A DNA stretch of 64,000 bases from Advenella sp. FME57. GTDB lineage: Bacteria; Pseudomonadota; Gammaproteobacteria; Burkholderiales; Burkholderiaceae_B. Shown in pieces: positions 9,041 through 18,114 of the stretch. The notes under the pieces were generated by a model. It saw only the letters and a program-made list of their open reading frames with translations. It searched no databases and was not told the DNA's origin. The stretch is from positions 287,001-351,000 of the forward strand of contig NZ_JABUXU010000002.1 in the NCBI RefSeq assembly GCF_014897675.1, given 5' to 3'. Numbering within the stretch: the first letter of the stretch is position 1; the number at the start of each line of letters is the position of its first letter. Both the position numbers and the translations under genes were made by a program.

Positions 9041-11125
9041 TTAACCGGCCAGGATCGCGATGCCGTCTGCCGCTTTTACTCCCTGTCCGTCGGGCAGAAC
9101 AAACAGTGGGTTGATCTCGGCTTCAATAAGCCTGTCTCCCACGCTGGCCACCATATTGGAAAAGTTCACGATGGCTTGGGCCAACGCTTGCTGATCGGCT
9201 TTTATGCGGCCGCGATAGCCATCGAGCAGGGGCCAGGTACGCAGATCATGCATCATGTCATAGGCGTCAGCAAGACTGAGCCCACCTTGTTGCGGCAACA
9301 GACGCATTGTGGTGTCCTTCAGTAATTCTGCAGTCACGCCGCCCATGCCAAGCAAAATTGCGCTGCCCAGCGCATCACGATGAAAGCCCAGGATCAGTTC
9401 GATGCCAGAGGTCACCATCTGCTGTACCAGAAACTGTTCAGGACGCACGCCGGTTTTGGCATAGACTTCTGTTTGCATCCGGGTGATGCGCTCGGCCACA
9501 TGCTCGGGTGCAACGCCCACGCACACGCCACCAACATCGCTTTTATGCATGATCTGGCTGGACAGTATTTTCAGCACGACCGCAGATCCATATTGCAGGG
9601 CGGCCGCCTGTGCCTGTATCGGATTCGAGACAATGGTTTGTCCGGCGCCGGCAATGCCGAATCGAGAAAACAGGTCTCTGGCCTGGGCTTCGTTCAATGT
9701 TCCCGCCGGCAGGTCTGCCAGTGGGGTCGACTGGACAATGCACGGCGCCTGCAGGGCAGGTTCTGCCTGGGTTTGCCACATGGCATCCAGGGCAACAGCG
9801 CAGCACTCCGGTTCCATGAATGCAGGTATTTGCCTTTGATTGAGCAGACGGGCCACATTTGGCGCATGCGGGCTGACGAATGCGACAATGGGTTTGTCTG
9901 TCTCGGGCAGGCAATCACAAATGGCATTGGCCATCAATTGCGGATTGCCCAGGCTGGACGAACCCACAATCATGACCAGTGCGTCATAGTCGTCACTGGC
10001 CGACAGGGTGGCGATTGCGCCACGCAACAGATCAGGCTGTAGACCGGCCAGGGTCACGTCAACCGGGTTGCGATCCAGCGCCGCCGGCATATCACCCTGC
10101 AGTGCAAGCAATGCGGCTGCGGTCCGGGCGCCTGGCGCCGGGGTTTCAAAACCGGCCACGCCCAGGCTGTCTGACACCAATGTGCCGGCGCCGCCAGTTG
10201 ACGTCAGAATGGCGACACGTCTGCCGCGCAGTATGCGTCCGGTCGATAATGCGCTTGGCATATCCAGCAGGTCGCTGAATCGCTGCGCGCGGATCACACC
10301 GGTCTGCCGGAACAGGGCGTCATACATCGTGTCCTGACCGGCTAATGCGCCCGTATGCGAGATGGCCGCCTGGGCGCCCGCTTCGGATCTGCCGATTTTG
10401 AACGCCACGATAGGCTTTCCCGCAAGTCGCGCCCGCAATGCAGCGGCGCGAAATTTTTGTGGATTGCGTATTGATTCAATATACAGTGCAATCACTTTGG
10501 TGGACGTATCGTCAACCAGATAGTCGATGAAATCGGCCATTTCCAGGTCCACTTCATTACTGGTCGATATCAGCTTGGACATGCCGATTCCGCGTGCCGC
10601 GGCGCGCGAGAGCAGGGCGCCCAGAATGCCGCCGCTTTGCGAAACCACGCCAACGTCGCCGACCGGGAACTGATCCATTTCCAGCGCTCCGCTTGCAGAC
10701 AGCGGAATGCCATCGGTCAGATTGACCAGACCAATGGTATTGGGTCCCAGTATTCGCATTGCGCCAGCGGCCTGCCGCAGTTGTTGCTGGCGTTCTTTTC
10801 CCTCGGCTCCTGCTTCGGAATAGCCGCTGGCAAGCACGATGGCCGCCGCGGTGCCTTTTTGCGCCAGTTCCCGAACTGCCTGATGCGCACGCCCGGCGCC
10901 CAGCAATATGATGGCCACATCAGGAACCGCCGGCAGCGAGTCAATATCCGGATAGCACGGTACGTCGCCAATATGCGTCACGCGCGGGTTGACGGGATAG
11001 ATGGCGCCATCAAAGCCATGTTTGCGCAAATAGGCCAGGGGCCTTCCCGCTGTTTTTCCCAAATCGGCAGAGGCGCCGATGATTGCCACGCTGCGTGGCC
11101 GAATAAGACGTGATATTGCATTCAT
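9041..11125 (-). CDS. Acyl-CoA synthetase, NDP-forming type (acetate-CoA ligase family)
   Basis: A 694-residue fusion of the alpha and beta parts of an NDP-forming acyl-CoA synthetase. An N-terminal CoA-binding domain (RPRSVAIIGASADLGKTAG) is followed by the succinyl-CoA-ligase-like domain with the phosphohistidine-region motif SHTGALAGQD, then a C-terminal ATP-grasp domain (VLKILSSQIMHKSDVGGV). It makes or breaks a CoA thioester with ATP or ADP. Placed after enoyl-CoA hydratase and tctC genes (gap 19 bases), it probably activates an imported carboxylic acid for CoA-dependent breakdown. The acid is unknown. Confidence 0.88.
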   Translation of the reverse strand: MNAISRLIRPRSVAIIGASADLGKTAGRPLAYLRKHGFDGAIYPVNPRVTHIGDVPCYPDIDSLPAVPDVAIILLGAGRAHQAVRELAQKGTAAAIVLASGYSEAGAEGKERQQQLRQAAGAMRILGPNTIGLVNLTDGIPLSASGALEMDQFPVGDVGVVSQSGGILGALLSRAAARGIGMSKLISTSNEVDLEMADFIDYLVDDTSTKVIALYIESIRNPQKFRAAALRARLAGKPIVAFKIGRSEAGAQAAISHTGALAGQDTMYDALFRQTGVIRAQRFSDLLDMPSALSTGRILRGRRVAILTSTGGAGTLVSDSLGVAGFETPAPGARTAAALLALQGDMPAALDRNPVDVTLAGLQPDLLRGAIATLSASDDYDALVMIVGSSSLGNPQLMANAICDCLPETDKPIVAFVSPHAPNVARLLNQRQIPAFMEPECCAVALDAMWQTQAEPALQAPCIVQSTPLADLPAGTLNEAQARDLFSRFGIAGAGQTIVSNPIQAQAAALQYGSAVVLKILSSQIMHKSDVGGVCVGVAPEHVAERITRMQTEVYAKTGVRPEQFLVQQMVTSGIELILGFHRDALGSAILLGMGGVTAELLKDTTMRLLPQQGGLSLADAYDMMHDLRTWPLLDGYRGRIKADQQALAQAIVNFSNMVASVGDRLIEAEINPLFVLPDGQGVKAADGIAILAG

Positions 11126-11144
11126 GATTGTGTTGCTTTTCCCG

Positions 11145-11945
11145 TTATTTGGTGGTCTTTTTTTCGGCCATTCTGGACAGGAATGCCATCACGGCTTCCC
11201 GGTGCTCGGTGCTGGTGTAACAGATGCCCTGGGCCTGGCTCCCCTGGGCAAATGCTTGCGCTGCTGTCAGTTCGAATGTTTGATTCAAAATGGTTTTCCC
11301 CAGGGCCAGTGCGGTTCCTGAACCGGCGCTCAGTTCTATTGCCCATTGCTGTGCGTTGCTCAATAATGCGTCGGGCGGGACCACACGATCTGCGATCCCC
11401 AGAGCCAGTGCTTCCTGTGCAGCGACGGTGCGCCCGCTGAATATAAGTTCCTTGGCTTTGGGCAGGCCGATGCGTCGTGGCAGAAAGTACATGCCGCCGC
11501 CATCGGGAATGAGCCCTCGATTGATGTATGACCAGCTGAAAGTGGCGGCCTCCGAGGCGACGATAAAATCGCAACTCATGGCTGTATCGGCGCCCAGGCC
11601 CGAGGCCGGGCCGTTGACCGCAGCAATGGTAGGTTTGGGCATAGTATGCAGCAGCGACACTGCATGGTGGACGCGCTGCTGGCGACTCCAGCCATTGATG
11701 GCGACCTCTCCGGGCTGTGCCTGCATGCGCCGCTGCATACCCGCGATATCCCCGCCTGCGCAAAAGCCCTTGCCATTGCCGGTCAGAACCAGCGCCCGAA
11801 TGGATTTGTTGGCCGCGATTTGTTCCAGGGCCTCAATGAACTCTGTTCGCATATCGTCACTCATGGCGTTGCGTTTTTCAGGTCGGTTGAGAAATACAGT
11901 TGCAATACCGGATTGCACCTGGACATCGATCAATGTGTGTGTCAT
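11145..11945 (-). CDS. Enoyl-CoA hydratase/isomerase family protein
   Basis: A 266-residue crotonase-fold enzyme. It carries the first oxyanion-hole segment LTGNGKGFCAGGDI and the second NGPASGLGADTAM. The second catalytic acid position is in GLIPDGGGMYFLPR, an Asp where mitochondrial crotonase has Glu; the first (Glu144 equivalent) is not conserved, so simple hydration is not assured and isomerase or lyase chemistry is possible. It is in a minus-strand operon, 28 bases after tctC and 19 before the acyl-CoA synthetase. Confidence 0.87.
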   Translation of the reverse strand: MTHTLIDVQVQSGIATVFLNRPEKRNAMSDDMRTEFIEALEQIAANKSIRALVLTGNGKGFCAGGDIAGMQRRMQAQPGEVAINGWSRQQRVHHAVSLLHTMPKPTIAAVNGPASGLGADTAMSCDFIVASEAATFSWSYINRGLIPDGGGMYFLPRRIGLPKAKELIFSGRTVAAQEALALGIADRVVPPDALLSNAQQWAIELSAGSGTALALGKTILNQTFELTAAQAFAQGSQAQGICYTSTEHREAVMAFLSRMAEKKTTK

Positions 11946-11973
11946 ATCACTGCTTCCTTTATTTCGATTGCGA

Positions 11974-12966
11974 CTAGTCCAGCGTGATTTTGCTGGATGA
12001 AATTACCTTTTTCCAACGGGCTTGCTCGCCTTTGATATAGTCATCGAGCGCCTGGGGTGTGCCTGTGGATATCACCAGCCCTTCGCCTTGAACCTTTTTC
12101 CTGAACGTATCGGTGCCGGATGCTTTATGCGCAGCGGCATTCAGCGTTGCGATGACCTCCGGCGGCGTACCGGCCGGTGCATAAAGGCCATACCAGCTGT
12201 CCAGCACATAGTCAGCTAAACCGCTTTGGGCAATAGTGGGAATATCCGGCAGCGCAGGAGAGCGCTCGGCTGTGGTCACACCCAATGCCCGCAACGTTCC
12301 CGCTTCCAAGGAGGGGCCCACCGCAGCGGCAGTGCCGAACATCGTATCGACATGGCCGCCCAACAGGTCATTCAGCGCCGGCCCAGCGCCCCGATAAGGC
12401 ACATGCGACATATTTATTTTCGCCAGAGACTCGAGCAGTTCGCCGGCCAGATGCGCCGAGGTGCCCACGCCCTGAGACGCATAGGTGAGCGTGCCGGGCT
12501 TTTGTTTTGCTGTCTCGATCAAATCCTTCACGGATTTGATCGGACTGTCGGGTCTGACCACGAGCACGCTGGGAGAGTGGCCGATCATGCTGATTGCGGC
12601 GAATGCCTTATCGGTATCGTAAGGTAGCTTCGGATGCAGATAGGGATTGACGACATGGGCAAAGGTCGCCATCAGCAGCGTGTATCCGTCGGGGCGCGCC
12701 CTGGCCACTTCGTCCGAGCCGATGGTGGTGCCTGCACCGGGCTTGTTCTCTACAATTACCGGTTGTTTCAGCTCACGCGCCATGCCTTCTGCCAGCAGCC
12801 GGGAAATCATATCCGTGCCACCTCCCGGGGCAAAGGGGACAATCAGCCGCACCGGCCGTTCAGGAAAGGCTGCTTGTGCAGCCTGGCTCGCAAAGGCCGC
12901 TGTCAGGCCGGTCATTGCCAAGAAGGCTGCCTTCAGGCAAGCGCTTGATATGTTTCTAGTTTTCAT
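11974..12966 (-). CDS. Bug/TctC-family periplasmic binding protein
   Basis: A 330-residue secreted solute receptor with a signal peptide ending near AAFASQAAQAAFPERPV. The mature N-terminus shows the family hallmark VRLIVPFAPGGGTDMISR, then VIVENKPGAGTTIGSDEVA. Bug proteins bind carboxylates or related small ligands between two lobes and feed tripartite tricarboxylate transporters; no tctA or tctB is next to it. The start at 12966 is chosen because AGGAG lies just before it, whereas an earlier ATG would precede that site. It is the first gene of the operon divergent from iclR and likely recognises the substrate of the downstream CoA enzymes. Confidence 0.9.
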   Translation of the reverse strand: MKTRNISSACLKAAFLAMTGLTAAFASQAAQAAFPERPVRLIVPFAPGGGTDMISRLLAEGMARELKQPVIVENKPGAGTTIGSDEVARARPDGYTLLMATFAHVVNPYLHPKLPYDTDKAFAAISMIGHSPSVLVVRPDSPIKSVKDLIETAKQKPGTLTYASQGVGTSAHLAGELLESLAKINMSHVPYRGAGPALNDLLGGHVDTMFGTAAAVGPSLEAGTLRALGVTTAERSPALPDIPTIAQSGLADYVLDSWYGLYAPAGTPPEVIATLNAAAHKASGTDTFRKKVQGEGLVISTGTPQALDDYIKGEQARWKKVISSSKITLD

Positions 12967-13038
12967 GAGGTCTCCTGTCATTGTCTGGTTGTTCAGGCGC
13001 TGCCTTGCGGCGGCCCAAGCTTGTGTTGGCGTATCAAT

Positions 13039-13079
13039 ATTACGATTGCAGTTTATGCGTTAAACTTGCAATACGTAAT
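13039..13079. promoter_or_regulatory. 41-base nested palindrome, probable IclR operator
   Basis: Outer arms ATTACGATTGCA (13039-13050) and TGCAATACGTAAT (13067-13079) are inverted copies with one base inserted. Inside them GTTTATGCGTTAAAC (13051-13065) is a perfect inverted repeat around a 5-base centre. The whole unit is centred between the divergent tctC and iclR genes, the usual place for an autoregulating IclR protein to bind. Confidence 0.65.
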
Positions 13080-13117
13080 AACGAAATTTCACTAGATGGA
13101 ATTGAAGAGGAGTACGT

Positions 13118-13894
13118 ATGGTCAGCAAAAACGTGCAGGAACGCCTGGATCGCCCGGCTCAAAATCGCTCACTGGAGCGCGGGATCGACATTCTTCGAGC
13201 GTTCCGTCCAGGAGCGGATTTGATAGGAAACAGTGAGTTGGCCGAACGCACTGGCCTGGCGCCGGCAACGGTCAGCCGCTTGACGCAAACCCTGGTGCGC
13301 ACCGGAATGCTTGATTACGAAGCTCGCGAACGCGCCTATCGGCTGGCAGCGCCGTTGCTCAGCTTTGGGCATGCAATGCGTTCGGCGTCGCCTGTGTTGA
13401 AAATTGCAGCGCCGCTGATGCAACGCATTGCCCAGGCGCACAAAATCAATGTGGGGATTGCGGTCATTGACCATGATGAAATGGTCTATCTGGAATCGGT
13501 CCGATTCAATAAGAAAGTCTCGCTGCGCAATGTGGTCGCGGGGCAGCGGGTGCCCATTGAACTGACCTCGCTGGGCCGGGCGTATCTGGCAAGCATGGCG
13601 CCGCAGGCGCGCGATGAATTGATGCAACGCCTGCACCTGCGACGCCATGCAGACTGGGCCTCGCTGGAGCGGCAAATTCGGCAATCGCTGCGGCAGGTGC
13701 GAAAATCAGGTTTTTGCGTCGCATCCTGGCAGCCGAACGTGATTGCGCTGGCAACGCCATTGCGTTTCAAGTATCAGCCTGTTCATGTGTTGAATGTCAG
13801 CGTCAACACGCATCTGCCAGCAGTCGATATCGTGAGCAAACTCAGCCCGGTTCTGATGGAACTGGCCGGCGCAGTGCTTGAGGCAGAAAATTAA
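13118..13894 (+). CDS. IclR-family transcriptional regulator
   Basis: A 258-residue regulator. The N-terminal winged helix (SLERGIDILRAF and NSELAERTGLAPATVSRLTQ) is followed by the IclR effector domain (IGIAVIDHDEMVYLESV-like core, SLGRAYLA, and a late Cys in FCVASWQP). It is expressed after a good GAGGAG site. Divergent from the tctC-hydratase-synthetase operon with a large palindrome between, it most likely controls that operon in response to the imported acid or its CoA ester. Confidence 0.88.
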   Translation: MVSKNVQERLDRPAQNRSLERGIDILRAFRPGADLIGNSELAERTGLAPATVSRLTQTLVRTGMLDYEARERAYRLAAPLLSFGHAMRSASPVLKIAAPLMQRIAQAHKINVGIAVIDHDEMVYLESVRFNKKVSLRNVVAGQRVPIELTSLGRAYLASMAPQARDELMQRLHLRRHADWASLERQIRQSLRQVRKSGFCVASWQPNVIALATPLRFKYQPVHVLNVSVNTHLPAVDIVSKLSPVLMELAGAVLEAEN

Positions 13895-14015
13895 TGGCCA
13901 GTGGCATTACTGTCGGAAGATATAACGGCAGCAATGGATATGAGCCGACGGGACCGCAATTTCAGTTGTGATTGATTTGCCGCAACGCTGGGCGGTCCTG
14001 GCTCACGTCGATCAA

Positions 14016-14420
14016 TCAATTTTTCCTGGCTGGAGATTTTTTCGATTGTCTGGCCTGCAGTTTTTGCTGATTGAACAGAACCGCTGCCTGGATAAGTATC
14101 TTTAGTGCGGGCTTATTGATCCGGTCGCCTTCAAACAGGTCAATGGCGCGCCATTGTTTTCCGTCCAGCCCGGCGTTAAATAGCTTCTCTGGGTCGGGCA
14201 GGTGGGCACCCTGGGAAAAAGTGAGTTTGACCTTGTTCTTGTGCGCGTTACCAACCACAATATTTCCGTCGCGGGACCATACCGGGCTGCCCATCCATTT
14301 GAATTCTTCAATGATGTCGCTGTCGGCAGCAAGAATCGTCTTGCGGATATTGGCCAGCATGTTGCCACGCCAGTCTGTGAGTTTTGCAATCAGATCGTCA
14401 ATGTGTTCGGAGGCTGTCAT
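14016..14420 (-). CDS. DUF1801 (YdhG-like) domain protein
   Basis: A 134-residue cytosolic protein beginning MTASEHIDDLIAKL, with the family features EEFKWMGSPVWSRDGNI and KVKLTFSQGAHLPDP. DUF1801 proteins are small single-domain proteins without an agreed function; some are related to iron or heme handling. The Met at 14420 is preferred over the longer frame (to 14513) because the family starts here and a GGAGA lies upstream. Confidence 0.8.
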   Translation of the reverse strand: MTASEHIDDLIAKLTDWRGNMLANIRKTILAADSDIIEEFKWMGSPVWSRDGNIVVGNAHKNKVKLTFSQGAHLPDPEKLFNAGLDGKQWRAIDLFEGDRINKPALKILIQAAVLFNQQKLQARQSKKSPARKN

Positions 14421-14613
14421 GGCAACGATTCTCCAGTGTGTTATCTGGTAAATGGCGGGGCAGGTGGATAAAGCCAGATTCCTGTTTGGCATCCTGGCCA
14501 GGGTCTCGAACAATAATAATGTCTTTTCATCCCTTGGGTATACAGGCCAAGGCGATCGGGAAACATTTTACCTTTTTATAACGATGCCCTCAGAACCAAG
14601 TAGCGTCCCACGA

Positions 14614-15183
14614 TCAATGGGGCGGTTTACCTGTTTTCCAATCGGTTTGTGTCACGCGGTAGAGCACGTGTTGGCGCAAGGGGTGGCCTTCGGTCAGCGC
14701 GGGGTGCCCGAAATCATCGCTGGCGTGGTGCCACATACCCAATCGCTGCATGAGCGAGATGGACGGGGTGTTGATTGCCGCAGTGTATGCCACGACCTGT
14801 GGTAAGTGTAACGCGCCAAAGGCGTAGTCGAGGGCTGCACGCGCACCTTCGCTGGCGTAGCCCATTTTCCAGTATGGACGGGCGAGCCGCCAGCCAATTT
14901 CCACGCATGGCATAAACGGGGCGTCGAAAGAGGGCACGGATAGTCCGATGAATCCGGCAAAATCAGCCACGCCGGTAATCTGTACTGCCCAAAATCCAAA
15001 TTGCGTGGTGTCAAGTCGGTGCCGTATTCGGGCAGCCAGGGCGTCGCTCTCCTGCCGATTCAGCACAGCGGGAAAATAACGCATCACGTGCGGATCGGCA
15101 TTCAAGGCGGCAAAGGCGGCTAAATCGCTATCTTGCCATTGCCTTAGCATTAAACGAGGGGTGGATAGAACCGGGGCTGCCAT
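14614..15183 (-). CDS. GNAT-family N-acetyltransferase, RimJ/RimL type
   Basis: A 189-residue acetyl-CoA-dependent acyltransferase. It starts with the RimJ/RimL-like pattern STPRLMLRQWQDSD, has the Val-Glu-Ile-Gly-Trp strand (CVEIGWRLARPYWKMGYASE), where the acetyl-CoA pyrophosphate loop sits, and ends with the conserved NTPSISLMQRLGM helix. Substrate protein or metabolite unknown. Stand-alone gene. Confidence 0.86.
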   Translation of the reverse strand: MAAPVLSTPRLMLRQWQDSDLAAFAALNADPHVMRYFPAVLNRQESDALAARIRHRLDTTQFGFWAVQITGVADFAGFIGLSVPSFDAPFMPCVEIGWRLARPYWKMGYASEGARAALDYAFGALHLPQVVAYTAAINTPSISLMQRLGMWHHASDDFGHPALTEGHPLRQHVLYRVTQTDWKTGKPPH

Positions 15184-15491
15184 TGCTGACCTTTGACGGA
15201 GAGTTCGGGAATATTTTACACGCGAGAGAATGTTTTGTTCACGCCAGAACGTCAGCTATTGCCATCATCTGATTAGAGTGCTTTTGGGCTCGCCTGTCGA
15301 TGCGATACGTGCCTGGTGCTCATGTTGCCATGAGCGTCGCGAGACCGAAGTCTGATGAAATGATCGCAAGAAACATCGTGTTTTCAGCAGGCGGAAAGCC
15401 GATGGGCGGGCCCGGCATGTCAACGGCCTTTCATGCTGCGGTGCGTTACAATCCAAACTTCGATAATTAAAATCTCAATCAGAGGCATCCG
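15184..15491. other. 308-base intergenic region, no gene seen
   Basis: Between the divergent acetyltransferase and MFS genes. A 63-residue minus-strand frame exists but has no ribosome-binding site or recognisable content. Promoters for both neighbours must lie here. Confidence 0.4.
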
Positions 15492-16730
15492 TTGAATACG
15501 CAGTCGATCTCAATAAATAAAGTCAAGCTCATGCTTTATTTTCTGTTGTCCGGGTTTGTTTTGAGTCAGGCTTATCGTACTATGGGCGGTATTCTTTCCG
15601 TGCCATTGAAGACCGAGTTCATGCTTGACAGCGACAGGCTGGCAGGCGTGATCGGTTCTTTTCATATTGCATTTGGCTGCCTGCAGGTGGTGATCGGTAT
15701 TCTGATCGACAATTTTGGTATTAGAAAAACCATTCTTGTTGTTTCTCCATTTTCAGTGGTGGGCGCGGTGCTGTCGGCCATGGCAGTGTCTCCGGCGATG
15801 TTGCAGTGGGGGCAGATTTTGATTGGCTTTGGTTGTGCCCCGGCCTTTTTGGCGTGTATTGTTTTGATGGCCCGGCATTTTTCGGGTAAGCAGTTTTCAA
15901 TGATGTACGCCTTTGCCTTGGGATCGGGCAGTCTGGGGCTGATTTTTACCGCAACGCCGACCGCCTGGCTGGTTGGTCATTTCGGCTGGCGCAGCTGCTT
16001 TTATATTCTGGCGTTCTTGAGTTTTCTGACCTGGCTGCTGATTTACTTTGGGGTTCGTAATGTGGACAGTGAACTGGAGGCCTCATCGCTCAGTCTTAAA
16101 CAGAAGATCCTTGTGGCAGTGCGTTCAATATCGGGCTATAAGGCCTTGCTGAAAATCCGGGAAACGCCAGGCATTCTGTCGCTGGTGTTCGTCATTTATG
16201 CCGCGTTTTTGACGCTGCGAGGCTTATGGCTGGGGCCGCTGCTGGTCGAGCGTCATCACGCAAGCCTGGTTTTTGCGGGGAACCTGGCCCTGCTGCTGTC
16301 CATTATTTCCGTGTTCAGCCCGATGCTGTTCGGGCGCCTGGATCCGGGCCCCGGCAAGCGCTATGCGTATTTATGCATGCAGCCCTGGGTTCTGGTGATT
16401 GCGTTCGTTATCCTGGCTTATAGCCAGCAGCTGTGGCTTAGTATCGCCGCAATCGTCGTTATAGCGGTCGGCGCCGGCAATACCGTCTGGCAACTGGCCG
16501 ATGCCAAGGAGGTATACCCTCAGAACATGCAGGGCCGTGCCATTGCGCTATTTAACACGTCGCTGTTTCTGGGTGCATCATTTATGCAATGGATCTCGGG
16601 CAAGGCCCATGATTTGTTCAACCTGCAGGGCGAAGACATTTTTACCTCTGCCTTTCTAATGTCAGCGATTGTTTTGTCCATAGGGATTATGGCATACATC
16701 ATATTGCGGCGGCCTGCACGCCGCGTTTAA
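15492..16730 (+). CDS. MFS transporter
   Basis: A 412-residue inner-membrane carrier with about 12 membrane segments (for example LMLYFLLSGFVLSQAYRTMG at the start). It is a general major-facilitator protein without the ACS-branch signature; the substrate cannot be inferred. The start codon is TTG at 15492, with AGAGG about 8 bases before it; the next in-frame Met would remove the first membrane segment. It converges on the hydroquinone reductase gene. Confidence 0.8.
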   Translation: MNTQSISINKVKLMLYFLLSGFVLSQAYRTMGGILSVPLKTEFMLDSDRLAGVIGSFHIAFGCLQVVIGILIDNFGIRKTILVVSPFSVVGAVLSAMAVSPAMLQWGQILIGFGCAPAFLACIVLMARHFSGKQFSMMYAFALGSGSLGLIFTATPTAWLVGHFGWRSCFYILAFLSFLTWLLIYFGVRNVDSELEASSLSLKQKILVAVRSISGYKALLKIRETPGILSLVFVIYAAFLTLRGLWLGPLLVERHHASLVFAGNLALLLSIISVFSPMLFGRLDPGPGKRYAYLCMQPWVLVIAFVILAYSQQLWLSIAAIVVIAVGAGNTVWQLADAKEVYPQNMQGRAIALFNTSLFLGASFMQWISGKAHDLFNLQGEDIFTSAFLMSAIVLSIGIMAYIILRRPARRV

Positions 16731-16761
16731 GCGACGGGGCAGGCACTATGGCTTGCTGCAT

Positions 16762-17739
16762 TTATAGCTTGCGGCTGGGCGGGCGTTCCAGATCCAGAAT
16801 CGGGCCCAGCGGAACGATACCATTCGGATTGATGGTCTGGTGGCTCTGATAGTAATGCCGTTTGATATGATCAAAGTCGATGGTGGCGGCAACGCCCGGC
16901 CATTGGTAGAGTTCGCGGGTGTAGCTCCACAGGTTTTCGTAGTCGATCAGGCGTCTGAGATTGCATTTGAAATGGCCGTGATACACCGCATCAAAGCGGA
17001 TCAGGGTAGTGAACAGGCGCCAGTCGGCTTCGGTCACTGTCTGCCCAAGCAGATAACGGCGCTGGCCCAGTTCGGTCTCCAGCGCATCCAGTGTGGCAAA
17101 CAGACTGGTTACTTCTTTTTCATAAGCCGCCTGATCTGTCGCAAAGCCCGCCTTGTACACGCCGTTATTGATGTTGTTGTAAATTCGCGCGTTGACCTGA
17201 TCGATTTGCGGCAACAGCGCAGCAGGGGAGAAGTCAACAGGTGTTGCGCCAATGCCATCAAATGCGCTATTGAGCATGCGGATGATCTCCGCTGATTCGT
17301 TGTTCACAATCGTGTTGCGTTCCAGATCCCACAGGACGGGTACCGTGACGCGACCACTATAGTCTGGCTGCGCTTTCAGATAGACTTCATACAGATACCG
17401 GGCGTTGCCGACCGGATCGCCCACGACTCCAGCGCCTGGTTCAAAGGTCCAACCCTTGTCTCCCATGTACGGATTGACAACGGACACGCTGATCTTGTCT
17501 TCCAGGCCTTTGAGTGCGCGCAGGATCAGTGTGCGATTTGCCCAAGGGCAGGCCAGTGACACATAGAGATGGTAACGACCGGCTTCGGCCCGGAAGCCGC
17601 CTTCGCCGCTCGCACCGGGGCTGCCGTCTGCTGTGATCCAGTGACGAAACTGCGCGTCGCTGCGGACAAAGCGGCCGCCGCTGCCGGCCGTGTCATACCA
17701 CTGATTCTGCCATTTTCCGTCGATTAATAGTCCCATCAT
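16762..17739 (-). CDS. yqjG: Glutathionyl-hydroquinone reductase
   Basis: A 325-residue omega/xi-class GST (ECM4/YqjG/PcpF family). It reduces glutathionyl-(hydro)quinones to free hydroquinones, protecting cells that handle quinones. The active-site motif is C64-P-W-A (SLACPWANRTLI), with the family's PYMGDKGWTF stretch and a C-terminal helical domain containing YKAGFA and VYHGHFKCN. Full length. Two Met codons at 17739 and 17736 follow AAGGAA. Location near catabolic and catalase genes fits a role in aromatic or oxidative stress. Confidence 0.9.
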   Translation of the reverse strand: MMGLLIDGKWQNQWYDTAGSGGRFVRSDAQFRHWITADGSPGASGEGGFRAEAGRYHLYVSLACPWANRTLILRALKGLEDKISVSVVNPYMGDKGWTFEPGAGVVGDPVGNARYLYEVYLKAQPDYSGRVTVPVLWDLERNTIVNNESAEIIRMLNSAFDGIGATPVDFSPAALLPQIDQVNARIYNNINNGVYKAGFATDQAAYEKEVTSLFATLDALETELGQRRYLLGQTVTEADWRLFTTLIRFDAVYHGHFKCNLRRLIDYENLWSYTRELYQWPGVAATIDFDHIKRHYYQSHQTINPNGIVPLGPILDLERPPSRKL

Positions 17740-18114
17740 ATTCCTTGCTATTGTGCTGTCGGATCGGATTCGCTGATGATTTGCCGGCCTCTGGCGGACC
17801 AGGTCATCGCCGGCTGCAGCCGGTAACCAAATGCAGGCGCATACAGCAGCGCGTCAAGGGGGCATCATACTTTTGCCGGATACAAGCCTTCGAACGAATC
17901 CGTGCAGCCTATGATAGCCCTGGTGCTATGACATTGCAAAGAAGGTCGCGGTGTTCAGGCGAAAAGGTCGTGCGCCTGCCGCTATCCGATCGGATGAAAC
18001 ATGAGTACGATAGACTGGCCCAATCGCGGCCGAAAATGGCCTATATTAACGGTGTGAAGCCGATCATTGCAGAGATCGCTTTGCTTATTTTTTGTGCAAC
18101 AGGAGATGTTTTCC
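17740..18114. other. 375-base regulatory region upstream of catalase
   Basis: Divergent spacer between yqjG and the catalase gene. No gene is supported. I do not see a clear OxyR-type repeat by eye. The catalase ribosome-binding site AGGAG is at 18101-18105. Confidence 0.4.
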
